Below, one piece after another: positions 45,804-55,853 of a stretch of DNA of 64,000 bases. Source of the stretch: Paenibacillus jilunlii (GTDB lineage: Bacteria > Bacillota > Bacilli > Paenibacillales > Paenibacillaceae); assembly GCF_900102965.1 (NCBI RefSeq), contig NZ_FNGM01000005.1:251822-315821 (forward strand), read 5' to 3'. Under the pieces are notes generated by a model. That model saw nothing but the letters and a program-made list of their open reading frames with translations. It was not told where the DNA came from and did not search any database. The position numbers and the translations under genes are program-made. The first letter of the stretch is position 1; the number at the start of each line of letters is the position of its first letter.

Positions 45804-46520
45804 ATGAAAAATCATGTGATTTATCAGGCTTCTACCATGATTGCCCTGCTGAGCGGGCAGTATGACGGAGCAGTGAGTTTTGGCAAGCTGAAAGAATACG
45901 GAGATTTCGGCATTGGGACATTCCATCAGCTGGACGGTGAGATGATTGCCTTCGACGGAGGATTCTATCATCTGTACCCGGACGGCAGCGCCAGACAAGC
46001 AAGTATGGAGGAGAGCACACCCTTCTCTACCGTGACCTTCTTTGAGCGGGATCAGACCCTGCTGGTGCACACTCCCCTGGCGCGTAACGAGCTTGAACAG
46101 GTGATAAATACGCTCTTGCCGAGTCAAAATATTTTTTATGCGGTCCGGATCGACGGACATTTCCGCGAGGTGCACACACGCACGGTTTCGCATCAAGACA
46201 AGCCTTACAAGCCCTTTGTTGAAGTGACGGAGAACCAGCCGTCGTTCCATTTTGCGGAGGAAGACGGAGTGATCGCAGGCTTCTGGATGCCAGCGTTTGC
46301 CCAGGGGATCGGAGTCACAGGATATCATTTGCATTATATTAATGATGCCCGCAACGGAGGAGGACATGTTCTCGACTTTATAGTGGAGCACTGCACGATA
46401 TCGATTTGCAGCAGTGAGGATTTCCGGTTGAAGCTTCCGCACCATGATGGTTATTTAAAAGCCGATTTATCAACTGCTTCACTCGATGAAGATATAACAG
46501 CAGCCGAAGGGTCCTGCTAA
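45804..46520 (+). CDS. alsD: Alpha-acetolactate decarboxylase
   Basis: The 238-residue enzyme has the family landmarks YQASTMIALLSGQYDGAVSFGKLKEYGDFGIGTFHQLDGEMI, PFVEVTENQPSF (catalytic Glu) and the zinc histidines in GVTGYHLHYINDARNGGGHVLDF. It converts acetolactate to acetoin in overflow metabolism. AAAAAGGAG precedes the ATG. It stands alone: no acetolactate synthase (alsS) or alsR-type regulator is adjacent, unlike the alsSD operon of B. subtilis. The C-terminal tail is acidic. Confidence 0.95.
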   Translation: MKNHVIYQASTMIALLSGQYDGAVSFGKLKEYGDFGIGTFHQLDGEMIAFDGGFYHLYPDGSARQASMEESTPFSTVTFFERDQTLLVHTPLARNELEQVINTLLPSQNIFYAVRIDGHFREVHTRTVSHQDKPYKPFVEVTENQPSFHFAEEDGVIAGFWMPAFAQGIGVTGYHLHYINDARNGGGHVLDFIVEHCTISICSSEDFRLKLPHHDGYLKADLSTASLDEDITAAEGSC

Positions 46521-46551
46521 GCGGCTTATGCCTAACCAAAGGTTCATTTGC

Positions 46552-46650
46552 ACAAAAAAAAGAAACACCCTGTTCAGCTCAGAAAGCTGATTCGGCGGCG
46601 GACGTATGAAAAGGAGAATGCTCCCGGTCATACGTCCGCCGAGGTGTTTC
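46552..46650 (-). terminator. Large terminator of the addB-addA-sbcD-sbcC operon
   Basis: GAAACACC (46562-46569) pairs with GGTGTTTC (46643-46650) around an inner stem CGGCGGACGTATGA / TCATACGTCCGCCG. The minus strand exits into eight T residues. On the plus strand it may also end alsD transcripts, but without a T-tract. Confidence 0.85.
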
Positions 46651-46727
46651 AAAGATGTCGGCTTAGCTGTATTATAACAAGGGGATGATGCTGTATCTGT
46701 GATCGTTATCACATTACCTGCCGGGCA

Positions 46728-49700
46728 TCACATTTTTTCCAGAACAATCCGCGAGCCCCCGCCTCCCTGCTCTGCCGGGATGACAACCAGCTTGCGGGGC
46801 AGACGTGCTCTGAGTTCGGGAACGTGGCTGATGATGCCTACTGAGAGCTGGTCATTATGCAATCTTTCGAGCGAAGTGATGACTGTATCAAGCAGATCCG
46901 GGTCCAGCGTGCCGAAGCCTTCATCCAGGAAAAAGAATTGCAGCGGATACTGCCCCCGAAGCTGGATCTGCGCCGAAAGCGCCAGCGCCAGGGACAAAGA
47001 GGTCAGGAAGGTCTCCCCGCCGGACAAGGTGGATACAGGACGCCGCACCCCGCCATTCCCGTCATCCCGAATCACAAACCCTCCGCCGGAATCGACCTCA
47101 AGCGCATAACGCTGCTTGCTCAGGAAACGCAGCCGCTGTGAAGCGGCCTGGCATACCTGCATCAGCTGCTCCTCGGCAATATACTCCACAAAAGCATTTC
47201 CGCGCAGTACTGTTTGCAGCTTGGACAACCGGTCCTGAAGGGCTGCATGCTCCGCACGCTTGCCTTCCAGCTCCATCCAGCGGATATGCCGGTGCTGCAG
47301 ATCTTCCAGATCGCGTTCAGCGCGGGCCCGGCCCTGCAGTGCAGTCTCATCGTCCTCCCTGCATCTACGCAGAGTCTCCTGACTTTCCTGCCATTCCTCT
47401 GCGCTCAACTCAGCCCCTTCCAGCTTCTCTTCAATATTCCGCAGCTGGAGCGCAACTTCAGCTTCACCGTCACGGTGGGCCCGCACACGGGCAGCAGCCT
47501 CTGCCCGTTCCTCCGGCGCAAGTGCAGCGCCTTCCACCTCGGGGGCGGAAGCAAATGCTGAGGTCTGCAGGCAATCCTCCCAAATGGAAACTGCGGCCTC
47601 AGCATGCTCACGGGCGGACTCCGCCGCCTGACGGCTGATAGCGGCTTCCTTCACCGCATGCTGTGCTTGTTCTGCTGCCGACCGGTGAACCTGCCTGCTG
47701 CTCTCCAGTCCGGTCTGCAGCTCCTGCAGGCGCTGCTCACACTCTGCCAGCAAAGCAGCGGCCGTACGGCCGCCGGTCCACTGGAGCAGGCGCTGCTCCT
47801 TCTCCCGCTCCAGCGCTTCTTTGCCTTCAAGCTGTGCGTTCCACTGGGCCAGGTCTCTGTCCAAAGCTGCAATCTCCTCCTGCAGCGCCTGCACGGAAGT
47901 GCTCTTGTCATCCAGAAACTTGACACTAATCTCCAACCGCCCTCTGATCTCCTCAGCCTGCTCATCCTTCTTCAGCATTTCACGGTAGGCATGTTCGGCT
48001 TCATCCGGCGCCAGCTCCGGAAATAGCCGTGACCATTCCTCCCGGAGCTCTCCCAGCTGCCGGTCGAGATCTCCGGCCTTGGCTGTCAGGCCTTGCAGCC
48101 ACACTGCTTCGGCTTCCACCGCCGCAGCTTCCTTATGGCCCAGCTGCTGCTGCTCCTGCAAGGAACGCTGCCACTCTGCTGCAGTCCGGCGCAATTCACC
48201 GGAACGGGCCTTAAGCGCAGCGAATTCAGCTTCCAAGCGGGACAGCGCCTGCTCATCTGGAACTATGGCGGAGCCTGATGGAACAAGGGCTCCCGAGGAG
48301 CCCGAAGCTGCTGGACCTGAAGAAGCCGAAGCCAGTGATGGATCAAGGGAGTCCTGGGCTGCCTCAAGGCTGAGAGAATCCGAAGGCTGCGATGGATGAA
48401 AAGAATCCGAGGCTGCCTCAAGGCTGAGAGAATCCGAAGGCTGCGATGGATGAAAAGAGTCCGAGGCTGCCTCAAGGCGGAGAGAGTCCGAAGGCCGCGA
48501 TGGATGAAAAGAGTCCAGAGCCGCTTCTGGGCTGGACGGGGCCGCAGAAGACGCGGTACCGCCGCGCTGCTCCATTCCTGCAGCCGCAGGCGCTGCGAAG
48601 GATTCTGCCGCACCTTCGCCGTATACCTGCTCCAGCCAGGCCACGTCTTGCTCCAGCAGGCTCCGGAACCAATGACGCGCTTCAAGCGCCCGTCTGCCCA
48701 GGGTCCGGGACTGTTCGAACTGACGTTCCAGCTCTTCCCGCCCGCCGCTGTCCTCTGCCAGCGCTGGCGCGGGGTGATGGAGGCTGCCGCAGACCGGGCA
48801 AGGCTGCCCGTCCTGCAGTTCACTGGCGAGCGAAAGAGAGAGCCGGTGCAGCTCTTGGCCCTTGAGCGCCGCCGCAAGCGTGCTTCCATGAAGCTCCAGC
48901 TGACCGGCGGCGGCCTCTGCTGCGGCCTCCCCGGCGCGCAGCTGTTCCAGGTGCAGCGCTGCGGCGGCGATCCCCCCGCCGCGCTGCGCCTCAAGCGAGC
49001 GCTGCCGTTCCCCGGCAGCGGCCAGCCGCGCCTCCGCCGCCGCGAGTACCGCGGCGCGCTCGGCGCGTTCACGTTCCGCCGTCTCCCGCTGGGAGGAGGC
49101 GGAACGCAGGCCTTGCAGCCGCTGCATGGCTTCCTGCAGCGACTGCCGCTCCTGGGAGCGGACCGCTAACGGCTGCAGGCTCTGCTGCAGCTCGTGCTGG
49201 CGCTTTTGGCCCTTGGCCAAAAGCTCACGCTCCCGGGCCATGCTCTCCCGCCGGGCAGCCAGCCCGCGGGAGGCCTCGTCGCGGCGCTCCAGCACCGCTG
49301 CGCGCTCGCGGCGCAAGCCGCCGAGCTCAGCTTCCAGCTCGAGCGCGCGGCGGTACGTATCCGCCCCCTGCCGGAGGGCGGGCTCCTCCGCAGCCAGCGC
49401 GGCCTGTGCCGCCGCTTCAGCTGCGGCCAGCTCCGCCGCCTTCCGCTCGGCGGCGGCGGCCTGCACCTCCTGGCCCTCCGCGCGGGCCAGGCGGCTCTTC
49501 CAGGCCTCTTCCGCACTGCGCCAGGCTTTCAGCGCAGGCAGCATCTTCTCGGCTTCGTCAGACTTGCCGAGCTTCTGCTCCAGCAGGAGGATGTCCGCCT
49601 CCTGCGCGAGCAAAGCCTGCCGCTGCCCCTCGCGCCGGGCGCGCTCGTCCTGCAGCTCGCGGATGCGGGCATACCGTTCCGCCCGCTGCACCGCCTCATC

Positions 49701-50414
49701 CAGCCGCTTGCGGCAGTCCGCCGCCTGCCGGACCGCTTCCTGCAGCCGTTCGGCGGCGGCCTCAACATCCGCCTTGCCTGCACTGCCCAGCCCCTGCTGT
49801 TCGGCCTCCAGCGCCCGCAGGGCAGCATCATTCTCCTTAACCCGGCGGCTGAGCTTCAGTGCCAGACCGTCGCCATACTGCTCCAGATGGAAGAGACGCT
49901 GGAGCATTTGTCTGCGGTCCACGCCGCGCAGCGACAGAAACTCGGCAAATTTCCCCTGGGGCAGCACAACGGCACGGGTGAAATCATCCATTTTGAGCCC
50001 GATATGCTCTTCCACGCACCGGGTAACATCCGCGAGCTTGTCGGCCATCACATGATCACCGTCTGCGGCAACCTCAATGAAACGGCTGATCGTATTGCTC
50101 ACCGACTGGTCACCGGTCCGTTTGAATTTCCGTTCTACCCTGTAACGGCGGGGGCCGGAAGAGGAATTGAGCTCAAAAGTAAAAGCCACGCTAAGCTGGT
50201 CCTCGGAGTGGTTCATGATGCCCTGGGTCCCATTAACCGCACGCTCCACCTTCCCATACATTGCCAGCGTGATCGCGTCCAGCAGACTGGATTTGCCGCT
50301 TCCCGTCGGTCCGAAAATACCGAACAGCCCCGTCTCCGTCAGACTTCCAAAATCAATCTCCTGCTGCTCTCTATAGCTTTGGAGTCCGGCCACTTTTAGT
50401 AGAATTGGTTTCAC
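46728..50414 (-). CDS. sbcC: Exonuclease subunit SbcC
   Basis: The 1228-residue SMC-like ATPase has Walker A FGIFGPTGSGKSSLLDAI near residue 38, long Ala/Glu/Gln-rich coiled coils, and the zinc hook QPCPVCGSLHHPAP near residue 539. The ABC signature TLSGGETFLTSLSLALALS and Walker B FFFLDEGFGTLDPDLLD lie near the C-terminus. With SbcD it opens hairpins and trims DNA ends. The start is GTG with GGGGAGGAG upstream, 2 nt after the sbcD stop. After the hook, the descending coil contains a repetitive Ser/Asp/Pro-rich insert (about residues 627-690) that should interrupt the coiled coil. Confidence 0.95.
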   Translation of the reverse strand: MKPILLKVAGLQSYREQQEIDFGSLTETGLFGIFGPTGSGKSSLLDAITLAMYGKVERAVNGTQGIMNHSEDQLSVAFTFELNSSSGPRRYRVERKFKRTGDQSVSNTISRFIEVAADGDHVMADKLADVTRCVEEHIGLKMDDFTRAVVLPQGKFAEFLSLRGVDRRQMLQRLFHLEQYGDGLALKLSRRVKENDAALRALEAEQQGLGSAGKADVEAAAERLQEAVRQAADCRKRLDEAVQRAERYARIRELQDERARREGQRQALLAQEADILLLEQKLGKSDEAEKMLPALKAWRSAEEAWKSRLARAEGQEVQAAAAERKAAELAAAEAAAQAALAAEEPALRQGADTYRRALELEAELGGLRRERAAVLERRDEASRGLAARRESMARERELLAKGQKRQHELQQSLQPLAVRSQERQSLQEAMQRLQGLRSASSQRETAERERAERAAVLAAAEARLAAAGERQRSLEAQRGGGIAAAALHLEQLRAGEAAAEAAAGQLELHGSTLAAALKGQELHRLSLSLASELQDGQPCPVCGSLHHPAPALAEDSGGREELERQFEQSRTLGRRALEARHWFRSLLEQDVAWLEQVYGEGAAESFAAPAAAGMEQRGGTASSAAPSSPEAALDSFHPSRPSDSLRLEAASDSFHPSQPSDSLSLEAASDSFHPSQPSDSLSLEAAQDSLDPSLASASSGPAASGSSGALVPSGSAIVPDEQALSRLEAEFAALKARSGELRRTAAEWQRSLQEQQQLGHKEAAAVEAEAVWLQGLTAKAGDLDRQLGELREEWSRLFPELAPDEAEHAYREMLKKDEQAEEIRGRLEISVKFLDDKSTSVQALQEEIAALDRDLAQWNAQLEGKEALEREKEQRLLQWTGGRTAAALLAECEQRLQELQTGLESSRQVHRSAAEQAQHAVKEAAISRQAAESAREHAEAAVSIWEDCLQTSAFASAPEVEGAALAPEERAEAAARVRAHRDGEAEVALQLRNIEEKLEGAELSAEEWQESQETLRRCREDDETALQGRARAERDLEDLQHRHIRWMELEGKRAEHAALQDRLSKLQTVLRGNAFVEYIAEEQLMQVCQAASQRLRFLSKQRYALEVDSGGGFVIRDDGNGGVRRPVSTLSGGETFLTSLSLALALSAQIQLRGQYPLQFFFLDEGFGTLDPDLLDTVITSLERLHNDQLSVGIISHVPELRARLPRKLVVIPAEQGGGGSRIVLEKM
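48345..48535. repeat. 54-bp tandem repeat inside sbcC
   Basis: The encoded 18-residue unit is SDSFHPSQPSDSLSLEAA, present in three good copies and one decayed copy. At DNA level CCGAAGGCTGCGATGGATGA recurs every 54 bp. The reading frame is preserved. It lies in the descending coiled-coil arm, downstream of the zinc hook. Confidence 0.9.
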
Positions 50415-50415
50415 T

Positions 50416-51597
50416 TCAGTTCTCCTCCCCTTCCGCAGGCTCGCGCCGCTCTTCTTCCGCCAGCTCCAGGAACAGCTCGATCAGGCTGTCCTCAGGCTCT
50501 GCCCCTCCGGTCTGCCGCTGATAGAATCTGCGGAACAGCTCCTGCACCGGCATGCGCGAGCGGGCCATCTCCTCAAGCTCCTGCTCCATCTGCGGATAAA
50601 CCGGGCGGATATGTATAATCCCCTCGCGTGATTTGCGCAGCCGCTGGATATCATTCAGCGACATCGCTTCCGTGAGGCGGAGCTCCAGGTCAATAAAAGC
50701 CGTGGCATCCCGGCCTTCATCCAGCCAGCCGTAGACCTCCTGCAAGCCGCCGGAGGACTTCCAATTCACCAGTGGGCGGCCGCAGCGGAGATAAATTTCC
50801 TCAAAGGAGGGCTCCCCGCCAGGCGCAACCTCAATCAATGCCACAGACTTCGCCTGGCCGGCTTCGGAGAAGCTGTAGGCCAGCGGCGATCCGCTGTAAC
50901 GGATCATGCCGTCGCCTTTGACCCGCTGGGCGCGGTGAAGATGCCCTAGCGCTGTATACTGTGCACCGCACGACAAAGCTGAAGGATCTACAGTGTACGC
51001 TCCGCCGACCTGAATAGGCCGCTCGGAATCACTCTCCACTCCGCCCAGCACATAGATATGGCTCATCGCCAGATTAACGGTCTGCGGCGTGAATTCCCGG
51101 CCCAGCAGATTCATCAGCCGGCCCACCCGGGCACTGTAGGCAAGGCGAAGCTCATCTTCTCCCGCATCCCCGGCAAGGAGCTCGCCAAGCCGTGCTTCGG
51201 AGGGGTAAGGAAGCGCAGCGATTTTGGCAACCTCGCCTGTCCGCACGGCATGAACCGTCACCGGTTCGGAGGTAGGCATACCTACCAGTGTAATGCCTTG
51301 TCTGCGGACAAGCGGGGATACGGATGCGACACGCTCAGGCTGATCATGATTGCCGGAAATGACTACAAGCGGCCTGCCATTTGCAGTCAGCCGGGCGGCT
51401 GCATCATAGAACAGCTGCTCTGCCGCTGCCGGCGGATTCACGGAATCGTAGACATCTCCCGCCATCAATATAAGATCTGCCTGGGAAGCATCGGCAATCT
51501 CCACCAGCTCATCGATGAACTGCTCCTGCTCCTTCTGCCGGCTTCTTCCTTCCAGCGTCCGCCCCAGATGCCAGTCTCCCGTATGCAAAATGCGCAT
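50416..51597 (-). CDS. sbcD: Exonuclease subunit SbcD
   Basis: The 393-residue calcineurin-like phosphoesterase has MRILHTGDWHLGRTLEGRSR (metal Asp/His), LILMAGDVYDSVNPP, VVISGNHDQPERV and GHLHRAQRV. It is the nuclease of the SbcCD complex. The 98-nt gap to addA contains the 16-bp direct repeat GATAGATTAATAGATT at 51633 and 51658. It lies between addA and sbcC in one direction; a common operon is likely. Confidence 0.95.
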   Translation of the reverse strand: MRILHTGDWHLGRTLEGRSRQKEQEQFIDELVEIADASQADLILMAGDVYDSVNPPAAAEQLFYDAAARLTANGRPLVVISGNHDQPERVASVSPLVRRQGITLVGMPTSEPVTVHAVRTGEVAKIAALPYPSEARLGELLAGDAGEDELRLAYSARVGRLMNLLGREFTPQTVNLAMSHIYVLGGVESDSERPIQVGGAYTVDPSALSCGAQYTALGHLHRAQRVKGDGMIRYSGSPLAYSFSEAGQAKSVALIEVAPGGEPSFEEIYLRCGRPLVNWKSSGGLQEVYGWLDEGRDATAFIDLELRLTEAMSLNDIQRLRKSREGIIHIRPVYPQMEQELEEMARSRMPVQELFRRFYQRQTGGAEPEDSLIELFLELAEEERREPAEGEEN

Positions 51598-51695
51598 TTA
51601 CGCCCTCTTTTCCCCGCCCGTCATGCGGCTTTGATAGATTAATAGATTGCTTATATAGATAGATTAATAGATTCCAGTCATATCCAAGGATAGAG

Positions 51696-54600
51696 TTATA
51701 GCTTCACTGCATGTCCGCCGTCAAAAAAATACAGCCATATCTCATGGACCGGCTCCCCCAGAATGTCCAGCAGCGCCTTGCTGTACAGCTCCAGCTGAAA
51801 ACGGTATTTCTCCTTGAGGGATTCCAGTCCGCCCTGATGCTCCAGCACAGCGTCGGTCTTATAATCCAGCAGAATCAGCCGCCCCGCTTCCCGGAACAGG
51901 CAGTCGATAACGCCTTGAATCAGGACTGATTCACCAAAGGCGGTGTTTCCTGCAGGAGCCTCAAGCCCCGATGCCGCTTCCTTCAGATACTCAAGGCCGA
52001 GGTAGGCTTCACCCGCCGGCACCATATAGCTGAACGGCTGCTCTCTTACTTTCCATGAGGCTCCGATCAGTCTGCGGCCCATTTCTCCTGTATAAAACGC
52101 CTCAATATCGCCAATTTCAACAGCCTCTGCCTGCTCGCCGGTAAGAATGGCCAGCCGCGTAAGACGCGCGATTGTGGCTTCCAGAACAGACCGGTCTACC
52201 TCACCCTCCAGCGGCACATGCTGCATAACGGTATGATAGGCTGTCCCCCGCTCTGATGGCGACAGGCCCCGCTTCTCCATAAACTTCGGACGCTGCAGAT
52301 GCAGACTGTCCGTTCCTGCCACCCTGCGGCCCAGGCTGTGCTCTGCGCCAGCGGGCAGGGATTCTTCCAGCAAATCGTATGACGGCTGCTCCTGCATGGA
52401 CAGCATCGATTTCAGTTCGGTGACTGAGGTTTTAGCGGGAATCCCGGATGCGGCCGCATAAGGATACACCCATTTCAGGCGTTCGGTTACTTCGGCCTCT
52501 CCTGGAGCGCTCCCGCGGGGAACACTGCGGCCGTGCCGGAGGGCTTCAAGCACGGCCTGCCGTTCCTCATGCTGATCTGCAGTACCGGGCGCAGCCAGGG
52601 CTGACCCTGAACTGAGCTCCTGCGCGTTCACCGCAGAGATGCTCCAATTGGAGGCATCGCCATGGAGCACCGCAGATACAGGTCCATTGGCACCTGCCAG
52701 CTTGCGGAGGACAGCTGCGCGGGGGTGGCGGATCAGCGCCGGTCCCACCCAATCCAAATAGCTGCGGCCCCGGGCCAGCATATGGTCTTCCAGCAGCATG
52801 TGCTCCCGGCCCTGCACACTGCTCCAGCCTGCAAGGGTGCGGGGTAAATCCCGCACGGTTCCGACCAGGATCATTTTGTCGCGCGGCCGGGTTAATCCGA
52901 CATAGAGGACACGCATCTCCTCGGCCAGCAGTTCCAGACGGGAACGGCGGCTAATCGCCAGATAAGGCAGTGTCGGATAACTGACCCGGGTCTCCCGCTC
53001 TACAAAACGCGGCCCGAATCCAAGCTCTTTATGCATCAGGAAAGGAGAATACAAATCCTGGCGGTTGAACGGCTTGGCCATTCCGGCCAGGAAAACCACG
53101 GGAAATTCCAGACCTTTCGACTTGTGAATGGTCATGATCCGGACTCCCCCGGTTTCCTCGCCGGTTCCTCCCGCTGCCCCCAGGTCGCCGCCGTTTTCTC
53201 TCAGCCGGTTAATGAATACCAGGAAGCGGAACAAGCCGCGTGCATTGGTATCATTCTCAAACTGTACAGCCCGGTCATACAGCGCTGTAAGATTATTCTG
53301 GCGCTGAAAGCCGCCAGGCAGGCCGCCGGCCCATTCCAGATAGCCGCTTTCTCCGTAAATACGCCAAATCAATGTACTAAGGCTGCCCTGGCGGGCGGCA
53401 GTTCTCCAGCCCTCAAGCAGCTTCAAAAAAGCCCGAAGCTTCTTCTGAAGCTTTACAGAAATCTCCGGCTTAGCCGCTTCTCCTGCCATATTGTCTGCTA
53501 ACGGGCCGCCTCCCGCCGTGCTTTCTTCATTAGACGCAGCGGGATCGGCAGCATGGGAAGCGTCTGACTTGAGCGCATGATGACCGCTAAGCCCATTCTC
53601 TGTCTCATGCTGCTCTCCGGCAGCCGCCAGCACTGCATCAAAAAATGAACCCTCGCTGCAGAGTCGCACCGCTGCCAGTTCTTCCTCACGCAGATTCACC
53701 ACAGGCGAACGAAGGACGCCGGCCAGAGGAATATCCTGCCGGGGATTGTCCACAATCTGCAGCAGCGAAAGGGCAATTTCCACCTCGGTAGCCTGAAAAT
53801 AGCCTTTATTCTGATCCCCATACGCCGGAATACCCTCCAGGCGCAGCTCTTCGACCATCAGCGGAGTCCAGATCCGGGCAGACCGCAGCAGAATCACAAT
53901 GTCTCCGTAGACAACGGGCCGCATGATCTTCAAGGCTTTATCATAGATCATCAGCGGCTCGCCGCCGCTCATGCCGGTCATCTGGGAGATGCGCCGGACG
54001 ATGGCTCTTGCTTCAAGCTGTGCGGTTTCACTCTCCATGGCTTCATTTTCTTGCGGAGGAAGCTCCCCCTCCTCAGCAGATTCTTCTGCACGTGAAGACG
54101 ATGATGCTCCCCTGTCAATAAGCAGCAGCTCAGGGGCAAAATAAGTATCCGGCCCCTTCTCCGCCGCACCCGGAAAATAGGCTCCGTAAACCAGCTCTGC
54201 CCGCTCATCGTAACTTATTTCAGCAACAGTACTGTCCATAATCTGCCGAAAAATCATATTCACGGCATTCACGACCTCCAGACGGCTGCGGAAATTGCGG
54301 GCCAGATCAATAACAGAGCCGCCGCCGGGCCTGCCCGGTTCAAGGGTTTCAGCAGCCGCAGCAACCTCCTGGCTGCCGGTTAAGGCATCATTGCTGCTGT
54401 CCGCGGCTGAACCAAAGCTCCTGTATTTATCTAGGAACAATCCCGGCTCCGCCAGCCGGAAACGGTAAATGCTCTGTTTCATATCTCCGACCATAAAACG
54501 GTTCCCCGGCGATTCCCGGGAAATCAGCCGCACAATTTCCTCCTGCACGCTGTTCGTATCCTGATATTCATCCAGCAGGACCTCGTCGAACTGGTCCCGG

Positions 54601-55853
54601 TACTCCATCGCCGCATCCGAAGGCAGCGAATGTCCGGGTTCTGAATCTTCATGCCGCAGGATTTGCAGACAATAATGCTCCAGGTCGCTGAAATCGACCA
54701 TTCCCCGGCCTGCCTTCTCAATCCGGTAGCGTTCCCCGAATTCGATGACCGTCTCAGCCAGCTCCCGCATCAGCGGAGCGGCCTCATGCAGTTCACCCAA
54801 AAAGGCTTCAGCGGGGCGGCCAAAAAGCGATTTTTGCAGCTCCAGCAAGCTTTTCTTCACATTATCGCGCAGTTCCTTAACCCGCTCCTGCAGCCCCGGG
54901 TCGGTCGAATCCTTCTTGCAGGCCTTCAGCTTCCCAAACGATATTTCGATAAAAATATCATACAGCTCGGCCCACGGACGGAATTCCAGCGCTTCCTGCA
55001 GCGACTGCACCATTTCCAGATCCGCAGCCAGACTATCTGCGTAGGGGGCGGGGCCGCCGGGCTGCAGGGCAATTTCCCGGCCCTGGCGGAGCTGGCTCGC
55101 CGCTCCGTCCAGCGTGAGCTTCGCTTCCGCCAGAATGCTCTGCACCCACGGTGTGCGGCTCAGCGCATCCGTATCCGGCAGCGAGAAGTCCGCTGCGGTG
55201 TCCCGCAGCCACTGTGCCGGCCAGGGATGGCTGCGCGCAAAATCATGCAGCCGCTGCACCAGGGAATGGACGGCATCATCGCTGCGCTCGCCGCTGAACC
55301 AGTCAGCCAGCCGCACAAACACTGTATCTTGCCCGTCTTCGGCAACTTCTCCATATTTCTCTTCCAGCAGCTCCTCCAGCAGCTCCTGGCGCATCATCTC
55401 CGCCTCATGCTCATTCAGAATCCGGAAACCCGGATCAATGGGGATGAGCTGGTAATAACGCCGGATCACCTCCAGGCAAAAGGAATGCAGCGTGGTAATC
55501 GAAGCTCTGCCAAGCAGGGCAAGCTGACGGCGCAGATGCTCATTGCCATGGCTTCCTTCCTCTTCCCCGGAGCTTTCTTCCTCCAGCTTCCGTTCCAATG
55601 CCTCGCGGATACGCTGCCGCATTTCAGCAGCCGCTGCTTTGGTAAAGGTAGCCACCAGCAGCCTGTCCACACTGAACCCGTTCTCCTCATTGCTGATTTT
55701 ACGGATAATCCGCTCCACCAGGACTGCTGTTTTGCCGGAGCCCGCCGCCGCCGCGACCAGGATATCGTCACCGCTCTCGGCAATGGCGCGCCACTGGTCA
55801 TCGCTCCATAGGCTGCCTTCCGGTTTCGGTTCTATTTCGGCTCTCCGTATCAT
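51696..55853 (-). CDS. addA: ATP-dependent helicase/nuclease subunit AddA
   Basis: The 1385-residue UvrD/Rep-like helicase has Walker A ILVAAAAGSGKTAVLVERI, DEYQDTN as motif II, and VRIMTIHKSKGLEFPVVFLAG. A RecB-type C-terminal nuclease domain carries LILLDYKTDAV near residue 1330. With AddB it resects double-strand breaks to a Chi-like site and loads RecA. The ATG at 55853 overlaps the addB stop (ATGA), with GGAGGAG upstream; a longer frame to 55889 lies within addB. Low-complexity Ser/Ala/Glu inserts are visible (around SSSRAEESAEEGELPPQE and AADPAASNEES). Confidence 0.96.
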   Translation of the reverse strand: MIRRAEIEPKPEGSLWSDDQWRAIAESGDDILVAAAAGSGKTAVLVERIIRKISNEENGFSVDRLLVATFTKAAAAEMRQRIREALERKLEEESSGEEEGSHGNEHLRRQLALLGRASITTLHSFCLEVIRRYYQLIPIDPGFRILNEHEAEMMRQELLEELLEEKYGEVAEDGQDTVFVRLADWFSGERSDDAVHSLVQRLHDFARSHPWPAQWLRDTAADFSLPDTDALSRTPWVQSILAEAKLTLDGAASQLRQGREIALQPGGPAPYADSLAADLEMVQSLQEALEFRPWAELYDIFIEISFGKLKACKKDSTDPGLQERVKELRDNVKKSLLELQKSLFGRPAEAFLGELHEAAPLMRELAETVIEFGERYRIEKAGRGMVDFSDLEHYCLQILRHEDSEPGHSLPSDAAMEYRDQFDEVLLDEYQDTNSVQEEIVRLISRESPGNRFMVGDMKQSIYRFRLAEPGLFLDKYRSFGSAADSSNDALTGSQEVAAAAETLEPGRPGGGSVIDLARNFRSRLEVVNAVNMIFRQIMDSTVAEISYDERAELVYGAYFPGAAEKGPDTYFAPELLLIDRGASSSSRAEESAEEGELPPQENEAMESETAQLEARAIVRRISQMTGMSGGEPLMIYDKALKIMRPVVYGDIVILLRSARIWTPLMVEELRLEGIPAYGDQNKGYFQATEVEIALSLLQIVDNPRQDIPLAGVLRSPVVNLREEELAAVRLCSEGSFFDAVLAAAGEQHETENGLSGHHALKSDASHAADPAASNEESTAGGGPLADNMAGEAAKPEISVKLQKKLRAFLKLLEGWRTAARQGSLSTLIWRIYGESGYLEWAGGLPGGFQRQNNLTALYDRAVQFENDTNARGLFRFLVFINRLRENGGDLGAAGGTGEETGGVRIMTIHKSKGLEFPVVFLAGMAKPFNRQDLYSPFLMHKELGFGPRFVERETRVSYPTLPYLAISRRSRLELLAEEMRVLYVGLTRPRDKMILVGTVRDLPRTLAGWSSVQGREHMLLEDHMLARGRSYLDWVGPALIRHPRAAVLRKLAGANGPVSAVLHGDASNWSISAVNAQELSSGSALAAPGTADQHEERQAVLEALRHGRSVPRGSAPGEAEVTERLKWVYPYAAASGIPAKTSVTELKSMLSMQEQPSYDLLEESLPAGAEHSLGRRVAGTDSLHLQRPKFMEKRGLSPSERGTAYHTVMQHVPLEGEVDRSVLEATIARLTRLAILTGEQAEAVEIGDIEAFYTGEMGRRLIGASWKVREQPFSYMVPAGEAYLGLEYLKEAASGLEAPAGNTAFGESVLIQGVIDCLFREAGRLILLDYKTDAVLEHQGGLESLKEKYRFQLELYSKALLDILGEPVHEIWLYFFDGGHAVKL

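Noticed and set aside
49126..50399. Long antisense frames opposite sbcC
   Set aside because: Composition is Ser/Arg/Ala-biased, as expected from the complement of an Ala/Glu/Gln-rich coiled coil; there is no start context.
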